Positions 46,400-53,563 of a stretch of 64,000 nt of DNA are shown piece after piece. Under the pieces are notes generated by a model. That model saw nothing but the letters and a program-made list of their open reading frames with translations. It had not been told where the DNA came from and did not search any database. A program made the position numbers and the translations under genes. Position 1 is the first letter of the stretch; each line of letters starts with the position of its first letter. Origin of the DNA: Microbacterium sp. Root166 (GTDB lineage Bacteria > Actinomycetota > Actinomycetes > Actinomycetales > Microbacteriaceae); NCBI RefSeq assembly GCF_001427145.1, contig NZ_LMGL01000002.1, forward strand, positions 434,001-498,000, in the 5' to 3' direction.

Positions 46400-48394
46400 T
46401 CAACTCACCGGGAGCTTCCGCTGCCACCAGTCGAGCACCGCGTCGAACCGCTGCACGCGATGCCGGGGCTGCCCGGACCTCGTCAGTTCGTGGTTCTCGC
46501 CCGGGAAGACCAGCATCTCGGCCTCAGCGCCGTTGCGCTTGAGCGCCGCGTAGTAGCGCGTCGCCTGCTCGAGCGGGCAGCGGAAGTCGAGCTCGGAATG
46601 GATCACCAGCGTCGGCGTCGTGACCTGATCCACGACGGCCATCGGGCTCTGCCGCGCGATGTCCTCGGCCGAGACGCCGACGTACTCGTCGCCGAAGAAG
46701 GTGCCGATGTCGCTCGTGCCCTGGAAGCTCACCGGATCGAGGAAGCCGCGCTCCACGATGGCCCCGGCGAACCGGTGGTCGTGGGCGATGATCCACGCCG
46801 TGAGGTAGCCGCCGTACGAGCCGCCCATGATGCCGACGCGCGCGCCGTCGAGCCGGTCATCCTCCGCCACGGCACCGTCCAGGAAGTCGATGACGTCGGC
46901 GAAGTCGAGCGTCCCCATCGCCTGGCGGATGCTGCGTCCGTGCTCGCGACCGTAGCCTGCCGAGCCGCGCGGGTTGCTGTAGACGACGGCGTAGCCGGCA
47001 TCGACGAGCACCTGCGTCTCATCGAACAGATGTATGCCGTACGACGCATACGGTCCGCCGTGGATCTGGAGGATGACGGGGAACGGCCCCTCCCCTTCCG
47101 GCGTCGCGACCCAGCCGTGCACCGGGTAGCCGTCGCGGCCGGTCACAGTGAGCTCGCGCGGTGCGACGATTCCGGATGCCGCGGCACCGCCTCCGAACGC
47201 GGTGAGGGTTCGAGCATCCCCGGCGCCGACGAGGACGAGCTCGCCGTACGAGTCGGGTCGTGCGACGGCGGCCACGATGCGACCTGCGGCGGCCGCCTGG
47301 CCGGCGACCTCGACATCGCCGCCGAGCACTTCGGTCAGCCGGCCGTCGCGAGACACCCGCACCAGGCGCACCCGACCACGCGTGCGGTTCTGCACCAGGA
47401 AGTCGTCGCCGTCGGCCACGATGTGGCTGCCGACCTCGCCCAGGTCGATGGACTCGGCGTCGGTCAGCCGGCGGGCGCCCGAGCCCTCGATCAGCCACAG
47501 GCCCATGCCGGGCGCGATGAAGTCGACGCCCTTCTCCCCCACCTCGTGGGCGAGGAGCGCGATCGTGCCGTCACCGGCGACCGCGATCCCGGCGGCGGAC
47601 AGCCCGGCGTCCACGCCGAGGACCTCACGCTGCCCGGACCCGTCGACCGAGACGGCGATCACGCGGGTCCGCAGGTCCCTGCGCTCCGCCTCGATCTCGT
47701 CGACGCCCGTGAGCACCTCAGCGCCGTCCGCCGTGAACGCGACGCCGCCGTGCGAGACGGCGCCCTCGGTGAGCTGCCGGGCCTCTGCGGCCACGACCCG
47801 CTTCTTCCGCGCGGTCTCGTCCTCCGGGCGCACGGCGGGAGCGGGCTCGTAGAACGGCTCGGCGTCGGTCTCGGGAGCCGCGACGACGAAGAGGTGCGCG
47901 GGCCGGTCGGCGATGTAGCCGAGTCCGTTGGCATGCCAGCGGATGCCGGTGATGTGCCGCGGCGCCTCGGCCGCGGCATCCAATCCCTCCACGCTTCCGT
48001 ACCGACCCGCCTCGGGCAGGCGCGCGAGGAAGGCGAGCGATCGGCCGTCCGGCGACCAGGCGTACTCCTCGACCCCGAGGGGAGAGTCCGTCGCCTGGAC
48101 GGCCTCGCCGCCGCGTGGCGGGATCAGCCAGAGCTGCGGCTTCCCCTTCGCGTCCGCCCGCGTGAACGCGAGCGTCGCACCGTCGGGCGACAGCCGGGGT
48201 GCGGCGTCGGACACGCCGCGGGTGAGGCGCACCGGCGTGCCGTCCGGCAGATCGACGCGCCACAGCTGACCCACCGCGCGGTTCGCGTCCAGATCGGGGC
48301 GCGAGGTCGCGAAGACGGCGAACGACCCATCGGGAGCGATCGTGGGCCGGCCGACCGAGATGAGCTTGTCGATGTCGCTCGCGCGCATCGTCAC
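46400..48394 (-). CDS. S9 family prolyl oligopeptidase-type serine peptidase
   Basis: 664 residues. N-terminal beta-propeller-like repeats (about 1-400, with several WD40-like/TolB-type strands such as SPDGATLAFTRAD) and a C-terminal alpha/beta-hydrolase domain with nucleophile MGGSYGGYLTAW, Asp in HSELDFRCP and His in PGENHELTRSG. No signal peptide, so cytoplasmic; likely cleaves short peptides. GTG 48394 overlaps the SDR stop by GTGA, so both genes form one operon. Confidence 0.93.
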   Translation of the reverse strand: MTMRASDIDKLISVGRPTIAPDGSFAVFATSRPDLDANRAVGQLWRVDLPDGTPVRLTRGVSDAAPRLSPDGATLAFTRADAKGKPQLWLIPPRGGEAVQATDSPLGVEEYAWSPDGRSLAFLARLPEAGRYGSVEGLDAAAEAPRHITGIRWHANGLGYIADRPAHLFVVAAPETDAEPFYEPAPAVRPEDETARKKRVVAAEARQLTEGAVSHGGVAFTADGAEVLTGVDEIEAERRDLRTRVIAVSVDGSGQREVLGVDAGLSAAGIAVAGDGTIALLAHEVGEKGVDFIAPGMGLWLIEGSGARRLTDAESIDLGEVGSHIVADGDDFLVQNRTRGRVRLVRVSRDGRLTEVLGGDVEVAGQAAAAGRIVAAVARPDSYGELVLVGAGDARTLTAFGGGAAASGIVAPRELTVTGRDGYPVHGWVATPEGEGPFPVILQIHGGPYASYGIHLFDETQVLVDAGYAVVYSNPRGSAGYGREHGRSIRQAMGTLDFADVIDFLDGAVAEDDRLDGARVGIMGGSYGGYLTAWIIAHDHRFAGAIVERGFLDPVSFQGTSDIGTFFGDEYVGVSAEDIARQSPMAVVDQVTTPTLVIHSELDFRCPLEQATRYYAALKRNGAEAEMLVFPGENHELTRSGQPRHRVQRFDAVLDWWQRKLPVS

Positions 48395-49164
48395 TCCCCC
48401 GCGAACGAGCCGGTGTCGCCGATGAGCCGGGTGTTGTCGGCCGGCACCGGGTCGAGCGCCGCGGCGGCGACCTCGGCCGCGAACTCCGACACGTTGTAGA
48501 GCTTGCCTGCATCCTCGCGGCGCGCGGCGATGGCACCCGGGTTCGCACGCTCGAGCAGCGTCGCCGTGATGGTGCCCTCGATCATGTCGCCCGAGACGAC
48601 GACGAACTCGACGCCGCGTTCGGCCAGCGCAGGGATCCGCTCGCGCAGGGCGTCCTCGCCCGCGCGCTTGGACAGCGCGACGGGCTCGTACTCGGGCATC
48701 GTCGGCGTCGTGCGGATGAAGTGGGCCTGGTGGCTCGTGACGAACACGACGCGCGCGCCCTCCCCGAGCAGCGGCAGGGCGGTCTCGAGGACGTTCACCT
48801 GGGCGTCGCGGTTGAGCCGCAGGGCGTAGTCCTCGGCCATGCCCGACTCCATGCCGCCGGAGGCGTTGAGCACGAGGATGTCGAGCGTCCCGAAGGTGCG
48901 CTGGACCTCGTCGAACATCGCCTGAACCGACGCCGGATCGGTGAGGTCCGCGCCCACCACGAGCGCCTCGACGCCCAGCTCGCGCAGCTGCGCCGCGAGC
49001 TTCTCGGCGCGGGGCGCCTTGTTGCGGAAGTTGATCACGACGTTCGCGCCGGCCTCGGCGAGATAGCGCACCGTGTCGGCGCCGATGCCCCGCGAGGAGC
49101 CGGTAACGAGGGCGGTCTTGCCGCTCAGAGAGCCGGCGGGAAGGGGCAGGGAAGTCTCAGTCAC
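48391..49164 (-). CDS. SDR family oxidoreductase with unusual active-site spacing
   Basis: 257 residues. Rossmann NAD(P) motif LVTGSSRGIGADTVRYL, and VLNASGG in place of NAG. The usual catalytic YxxxK is not at normal spacing: the segment is YEPVALSKRAGED, where Val occupies the place four before Lys and the Tyr is seven before it. Substrate and even activity are uncertain. GTG 49164 lies 7 nt after a minus-strand TAGGGT. Upstream gene of the S9 peptidase operon. Confidence 0.85.
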   Translation of the reverse strand: MTETSLPLPAGSLSGKTALVTGSSRGIGADTVRYLAEAGANVVINFRNKAPRAEKLAAQLRELGVEALVVGADLTDPASVQAMFDEVQRTFGTLDILVLNASGGMESGMAEDYALRLNRDAQVNVLETALPLLGEGARVVFVTSHQAHFIRTTPTMPEYEPVALSKRAGEDALRERIPALAERGVEFVVVSGDMIEGTITATLLERANPGAIAARREDAGKLYNVSEFAAEVAAAALDPVPADNTRLIGDTGSFAGE

Positions 49165-49171
49165 GCCCTCG

Positions 49172-49177
49172 ACCCTA
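49172..49177 (-). promoter_or_regulatory. -10 element TAGGGT of the SDR gene (leaderless)
   Basis: Minus-strand TAGGGT, 7 nt, then GTG at 49164; no ribosome binding site. Confidence 0.5.
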
Positions 49178-49182
49178 CCTGC

Positions 49183-49188
49183 TAGGTT
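49183..49188 (+). promoter_or_regulatory. -10 element TAGGTT for the NfeD-SPFH-GDPD operon
   Basis: TAGGTT with a very short leader holding AGAAGGAGG (49196-49204 approx.) before GTG 49210. It lies 5 bp from the divergent SDR -10. Confidence 0.45.
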
Positions 49189-49209
49189 CGAACCAGAAGG
49201 AGGCGCATC

Positions 49210-49698
49210 GTGGACCTCATCCAGACCATCGAGCAGTGGGCGTGGATCGGGTGGCTCGTTCTGATCCTCGCGTTCCTCGTCATCGAGATGCTGACTCTCG
49301 ACTTCACCTTCCTGATGCTCAGCATCGGCGGACTCGCGGGCCTCGGCGCCGACCTGCTGGGCGCTCCGATCTGGCTCCAGGTGATCATCGCCGGCGTCGT
49401 CGCCGCCGTGCTGGTGCTCGTGCTGCGGCCGCCGCTGCTGCGTCGCCTCCGGCGCGGGGAAGACCCGACGCCGTCGAACATCGACGCTCTCATCGACCTG
49501 CGCGGCCGCGTGATCTCGACCGTCACCTCGCACGGCGGACAGGTCAAGCTCGCCAACGGCGACGTCTGGACCGCCCGCACCGACTCGGGCGAGCTCGAGC
49601 CCGGAATGCCCATCCACGTCACCCGCATCGACGGCGCCACCGCGGTGGTCAGAGCCAACGATCTCGCAGCCCCTTCCCCGGAGGACACCCGCGCATGA
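49210..49698 (+). CDS. NfeD family membrane protein
   Basis: 162 residues. Membrane segments at about 13-33, 36-50 and 55-73 followed by a C-terminal OB-fold domain (about 90-150, IDLRGRVISTVTSHGGQVKLA). It is the short NfeD form, lacking a ClpP-like protease domain, that accompanies stomatin-like proteins. ATGA overlap with the SPFH gene supports a membrane complex between the two. Confidence 0.92.
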   Translation: MDLIQTIEQWAWIGWLVLILAFLVIEMLTLDFTFLMLSIGGLAGLGADLLGAPIWLQVIIAGVVAAVLVLVLRPPLLRRLRRGEDPTPSNIDALIDLRGRVISTVTSHGGQVKLANGDVWTARTDSGELEPGMPIHVTRIDGATAVVRANDLAAPSPEDTRA

Positions 49699-50657
49699 AC
49701 GACCTCGGCACCCTGGTCCCGACAGCGATCGCGTGGCTCCTCGCGATCGCCGTCTTCATCTTCGTGCTGGTGGTGATCGTCCGCTCGATCCGGATCATCC
49801 CGCAGGCCAGCGCCGGTGTCGTCGAACGGCTCGGCCGCTACCACAAGACCCTCTCGCCCGGCCTGAACCTCCTGGTGCCGTTCATCGACCGCCTGCGGCC
49901 GCTCATCGACATGCGCGAGCAGGTCGTGTCGTTCCCCCCGCAGCCGGTGATCACCGAGGACAACCTGGTCGTCTCCATCGACACCGTCGTCTACTTCCAG
50001 GTGACCGATGCGCGGGCCGCCACGTACGAGATCGCCAACTACCTCGGCGCCGTCGAGCAGCTCACGACGACGACGCTGCGAAACGTGGTCGGCGGGCTCA
50101 ACCTCGAAGAGGCGCTGACCAGCCGCGACAACATCAACGGCCAGCTGCGACTGGTGCTCGACGAGGCGACCGGCAAGTGGGGCATCCGCGTCGGGCGCGT
50201 CGAGCTCAAGGCCATCGATCCGCCGCACAGCATCCAGGACTCCATGGAGAAGCAGATGCGCGCGGAGCGCGACCGTCGTGCGCTCATCCTGACCGCCGAG
50301 GGAACGAAGCAGTCGGCCATCCTCACCGCCGAGGGCCAGCGACAGGCGGAGATCCTCAAGGCCGAGGGCGACAAGCAGGCGGCCGTGCTTCGCGCGCAGG
50401 GCGAGGCCGAGGCGATCGCCACGGTGTTCCAGGCGATCCACGCCGGTGACGCCGACGACAAGCTGCTCGCGTACCAGTACCTCCAGACGCTGCCCAAGAT
50501 CGCCGACAGCGCATCGAGCAAGCTCTGGATCATCCCCAGCGAGTTCACCGAGGCCCTGAAGGGGCTCAGCGGATCGTTCCTCGGCGGCGCGGTCGACGGT
50601 GCCGCCGTGACGCGCGCGCGCGAGTCGCGTCCGGACGCCTCGCCCACCGCTCCGTGA
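49695..50657 (+). CDS. SPFH/Band 7 (stomatin-like) membrane protein
   Basis: 320 residues. One N-terminal membrane segment (about 8-30), then the SPFH domain (GVVERLGRYHKTLSPGLNLL onward) and a long coiled-coil region (about 190-260, repeated EGxxxAxILxAEG units such as ILTAEGQRQAEILKAEG). Such proteins form large ring or scaffold assemblies in membrane microdomains; partner is the NfeD protein encoded just before. GTGA overlap with the GDPD gene. Confidence 0.94.
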   Translation: MNDLGTLVPTAIAWLLAIAVFIFVLVVIVRSIRIIPQASAGVVERLGRYHKTLSPGLNLLVPFIDRLRPLIDMREQVVSFPPQPVITEDNLVVSIDTVVYFQVTDARAATYEIANYLGAVEQLTTTTLRNVVGGLNLEEALTSRDNINGQLRLVLDEATGKWGIRVGRVELKAIDPPHSIQDSMEKQMRAERDRRALILTAEGTKQSAILTAEGQRQAEILKAEGDKQAAVLRAQGEAEAIATVFQAIHAGDADDKLLAYQYLQTLPKIADSASSKLWIIPSEFTEALKGLSGSFLGGAVDGAAVTRARESRPDASPTAP

Positions 50658-51430
50658 CGCATCCCTGGTTCGAGGGGGCGCGCACGCCGCGCGTCCTCGC
50701 TCACCGGGGGCTCGTGACGGTGGAGGATGCCGCGCACGGCGTCACTGAGAACTCGTTCGCCGCGGTGGCCGCGGCTCACTCCGCCGGCGCCCAGTACATC
50801 GAGTCCGACTGCCATCTCACCAGAGACGGCGTCGTGGTGCTGTTCCACGACGACGACCTCTCGCGCGTGACCGGCGATCCGCGCCCGGTCGCCGACGTCT
50901 CCGCCGCGGAGCTCGAGGAGCTCATGTCGTCACGCGGAGGGCTCACCACGCTGCAGCAGGCGCTGGAGGCGTTCCCCGACACCCGATTCAACCTCGATGT
51001 GAAGGCCGGCGCCGCGGCCGAGCCCGTCGGGCGCGCGGTGGCGCCGCACGGCGAGCGGGTTCTCCTCACCAGCTTCTCCGACGCCCGCCGTCGGGTCGCG
51101 TTGGCCGCCGCGGAGGCGGCGGGCCGCGGCATCCGTCCGGCGACGTCCGCCGGTTCGAGGACCATCGCACGCGTGCTCGCCGCGGTCTCGGTGGGCTCGG
51201 ACGTGCTCGTGCGGCGCGCGCTCGCGGGCGTGGACGCGCTCCAGGTGCCGGAGCGTCAGGGACGCCTCCGCGTCGTGACTCCGCGGCTGATCCGCGCGGC
51301 CGCGCGCCACGGTGTCGAGGTGCACGTCTGGACGGTGAACGACCCCGCCGACATGCGCCGGCTGATCGCTCTCGGCGTTCACGGCGTCGTCACCGACCGT
51401 GCCGATGTGGCGCTGCGCGCACTGGGCTGA
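50654..51430 (+). CDS. Glycerophosphodiester phosphodiesterase family protein
   Basis: 258 residues, TIM barrel. AHRGL near residue 16, the metal site ESDCHLTRDGVVVLFHDDDL (Glu, Asp, His) and the C-terminal VEVHVWTVNDPADMRRL are typical of GDPD enzymes, which release sn-glycerol-3-phosphate from deacylated phospholipids. No signal peptide. Third gene of the operon with NfeD and SPFH, which suggests a membrane lipid link. Confidence 0.93.
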   Translation: MTHPWFEGARTPRVLAHRGLVTVEDAAHGVTENSFAAVAAAHSAGAQYIESDCHLTRDGVVVLFHDDDLSRVTGDPRPVADVSAAELEELMSSRGGLTTLQQALEAFPDTRFNLDVKAGAAAEPVGRAVAPHGERVLLTSFSDARRRVALAAAEAAGRGIRPATSAGSRTIARVLAAVSVGSDVLVRRALAGVDALQVPERQGRLRVVTPRLIRAAARHGVEVHVWTVNDPADMRRLIALGVHGVVTDRADVALRALG

Positions 51431-51534
51431 TCGAACTCGTCGCGCGCCCGCGGAATACGTCATCTCCGCTGTGCATCCACTGTGAAAGGCGTAAGCGCAA
51501 GGCCCTTTCGGATGATCCCCACAGGTGGCTTCGT

Positions 51535-51540
51535 TATACC
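51535..51540 (+). promoter_or_regulatory. -10 element TATACC for rbpA
   Basis: TATACC (preceded by TGGCTTCGT) about 25 nt before the rbpA ATG; the leader includes GAGAGGA at 51552-51558. No SigR-like GGAAT-GTT pair at proper spacing was found. Confidence 0.4.
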
Positions 51541-51565
51541 TGAACAGCGACGAGAGGACCACAAA

Positions 51566-51949
51566 ATGGCAGACCGCAGCTTGCGCGGCATCCGACTCGG
51601 CGCCCAGAGCCTACAGAGCGAAGAGGGCGTCGTTTTCCATGACCGTTCACAGCACATCTATTCGTGCACGTCCTGCGGACGTGACACCACGCTGACCTTC
51701 GCGGCCGACGCCGAGGTGCCCCCCGCGTGGGAGTGCCGCACCTGTGGTGCGGAGGCGCTCCTGCGTGTGGGCGAGGGGACGGCCACGGTCGACCACTCCG
51801 GTGACAAGGTCCCGCGTTCCCACTGGGACATGCTGCTCGAGCGGCGCACGCTGCCCGAGCTCGAGGAGCTCCTCGAGGAGCGCCTCGCGTACGTCCGCTC
51901 GCGCCGCGGCGCCGGCGAGGACGTGAGCCTGGACAAGATCAGCGCCTGA
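51566..51949 (+). CDS. rbpA: RNA polymerase-binding protein RbpA
   Basis: 127 residues. Actinobacterial transcription activator that binds RNA polymerase and the principal sigma factor. Zinc-binding core domain with CTSCGRD and CRTCG pairs (about 33-60), then the basic linker and sigma-interacting helix HWDMLLERRTLPELEELLEE. Start at ATG 51566, preceded by GAGAGGA; a longer frame from 51482 is unsupported. It ends 8 bp from the convergent lnt gene. Confidence 0.95.
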   Translation: MADRSLRGIRLGAQSLQSEEGVVFHDRSQHIYSCTSCGRDTTLTFAADAEVPPAWECRTCGAEALLRVGEGTATVDHSGDKVPRSHWDMLLERRTLPELEELLEERLAYVRSRRGAGEDVSLDKISA

Positions 51950-51957
51950 CGCTGACG

Positions 51958-53526
51958 CTATGAGACGCCGGTCCCTTCGGGGGCCGGCGTTTTCGCGTCG
52001 CGGCGGCGCATGACCTGGACGCCCAGACCCAGCGCGACGAGCGCAAGGACGCTCCCCCACCCCAGCAGTGCCTGGATCGCAGGCCCCGCGATGACCGCGG
52101 GGGTGAGGCCGGTCCGCAGCTGCACCTCGGTGAGCATGTGCCCCGCCTCATCCGAAGGGAGCCCATCGATCGTGCTGCCGTCCGGGGCGATGACCTGGCT
52201 CGTTCCCACCGTAGAGAGGTTCACCACCGAGCGGCCGGTCTCGATGGCGCGCATCCGTGCGAAGGCGAGCTGCTGCAGGTTCTCGTCGGTGCCGCGGAAG
52301 TCGGCGTTGTTGGTCTGGAACATGTACACCTGAGCGCCGTCGTGGGCGCCGTCCCAGATGACCGCGTCGTAGATGACGTCGAAGCAGATGGCCAGTCCCA
52401 CACCGACGCCGTCGAGGTCGAAGTAGGGCGGATTGGTGCCGGGGGTGTACTCGCGCTGGATGAGTCCGATGAGGTCGGGTGCGAGCGCCTCGAAGAACCA
52501 CCGGTCCGGAACGTACTCCCCCATCGGCACCGGGTTGGTCTTGTCGTGCAGCTGGACGGCTCCTTCGCCGGCGACCCAGAGCATCGACGTGTTGAACGTG
52601 TCGTCGCCGCGGGTGGTGGCGGCGTTCACGATCAGCGGCGCGCCGGCACGCTCGGAGAGCGAATCGAGGATGCTCGCGGTGCTCTCGTTCTCGAGGGGGT
52701 CGGAGTCGATGCCGCCCTCCGGCCACAGGAGCACGTCGAGCTCCTCTCCGAGCAGAGGGGCGGATGCCTCCAGCTGGGCGTTCAGCACGGCGTTCCGCGT
52801 CCGCTCGTCGAAGTAGCCCGAGGGCCCGTTGCCCTGCGCGCTGCCGACCCTGAGGGTCCCGGCCGGAGTGGTGGGGAAAGCCGGCACGAGCAGGAGCAGC
52901 ACAGCCAGGCTCGCGACGGGGATGAGGGTGGCGAGGCGCCGGAACTCGCCCGCGCGTGCCCACTCGATCGCGGCGGCCGTGAAGGCCACCATCACGAAGC
53001 TGAGGCCGGCGACCCCCGTCCACGACGCGAGGTGCGCGAGCGGGCTCTCCGACTGGCTCATGCCCAGCCGTGCCCACGGGAACCCGGTGTACGGCCAGGA
53101 GCCCATGAACAGCTCCCGCGCCGTCCAGAGCCCTGCCACGAGCAGCGGGAGCCCGATCAGCTGCACCCAGCGCCCGGGGAAGAGGCGCGGCATCCATCGG
53201 TATGCGAGCGCCAGCGGAATCGAGCCCGCCGCCATGAAGATCGTCTCGAGCCCTGCGAGGGCGAACCAGGGCACGACGCCGAGATACCGCGTGATCCACA
53301 TGATGTGGATGAGGAAGAAGACCGCGCCGAAGACGAACCCGACGAGCAGCGCGCCCCACACCGAGCGGCCGATCAGCGCGATGAGCGACAGTGTGACGCC
53401 CACGAACGCGAGCGGCCACCACCCCACCGACGGGTAGGCGAGGTCGAGGATCGCTCCCCCGGCCGCCGAGACGAGCACGGCGGCCCACAACGGCAGGAGC
53501 GGGCGCGGCGCGGCGGCGAGAGGCAC
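51958..53526 (-). CDS. lnt: Apolipoprotein N-acyltransferase
   Basis: 522 residues. Six to seven N-terminal membrane segments (about 1-215), an extracytoplasmic nitrilase-like domain (about 225-470) with Glu in LWPEGGID, Lys in HDKTNPVPMGEY and Cys in AICFDVIY, and a final membrane helix. Adds an N-acyl group to lipoproteins after Lgt and signal peptidase II; no PpmI-like fusion is present. Its last codons contain the rbpA terminator hairpin. Leaderless GTG start at 53526. Confidence 0.95.
   Translation of the reverse strand: MPLAAAPRPLLPLWAAVLVSAAGGAILDLAYPSVGWWPLAFVGVTLSLIALIGRSVWGALLVGFVFGAVFFLIHIMWITRYLGVVPWFALAGLETIFMAAGSIPLALAYRWMPRLFPGRWVQLIGLPLLVAGLWTARELFMGSWPYTGFPWARLGMSQSESPLAHLASWTGVAGLSFVMVAFTAAAIEWARAGEFRRLATLIPVASLAVLLLLVPAFPTTPAGTLRVGSAQGNGPSGYFDERTRNAVLNAQLEASAPLLGEELDVLLWPEGGIDSDPLENESTASILDSLSERAGAPLIVNAATTRGDDTFNTSMLWVAGEGAVQLHDKTNPVPMGEYVPDRWFFEALAPDLIGLIQREYTPGTNPPYFDLDGVGVGLAICFDVIYDAVIWDGAHDGAQVYMFQTNNADFRGTDENLQQLAFARMRAIETGRSVVNLSTVGTSQVIAPDGSTIDGLPSDEAGHMLTEVQLRTGLTPAVIAGPAIQALLGWGSVLALVALGLGVQVMRRRDAKTPAPEGTGVS
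51965..51990 (+). terminator. rbpA terminator inside the 3' end of lnt
   Basis: Eleven-pair stem (ACGCCGGTCCC at 51965-51975, partner 51980-51990, one G-T pair) with a TTCG loop and TTTT at the end. It is encoded within the last ten codons of the convergent lnt gene. Confidence 0.75.
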
Positions 53527-53532
53527 GCTCCC

Positions 53533-53538
53533 ACCCTA
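53533..53538 (-). promoter_or_regulatory. -10 element TAGGGT of lnt (leaderless)
   Basis: Minus-strand TAGGGT, 6 nt, then GTG at 53526; no ribosome binding site, although helY lies just upstream on the same strand. Confidence 0.5.
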
Positions 53539-53563
53539 AGCGGCGCTGACTGGGCGGCCGCTG

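Noticed and set aside
51452..51480. SigR/SigH-type promoter (GGAAT...GTT) before rbpA
   Set aside because: GGAAT is present at 51452-51456 but no GTT follows at 16-19 nt.
33000..51500. Genomic island or mobile element in the variable middle section
   Set aside because: Composition and codon style stay the same, and no integrase, transposase, tRNA-flanked repeat or phage gene was found.
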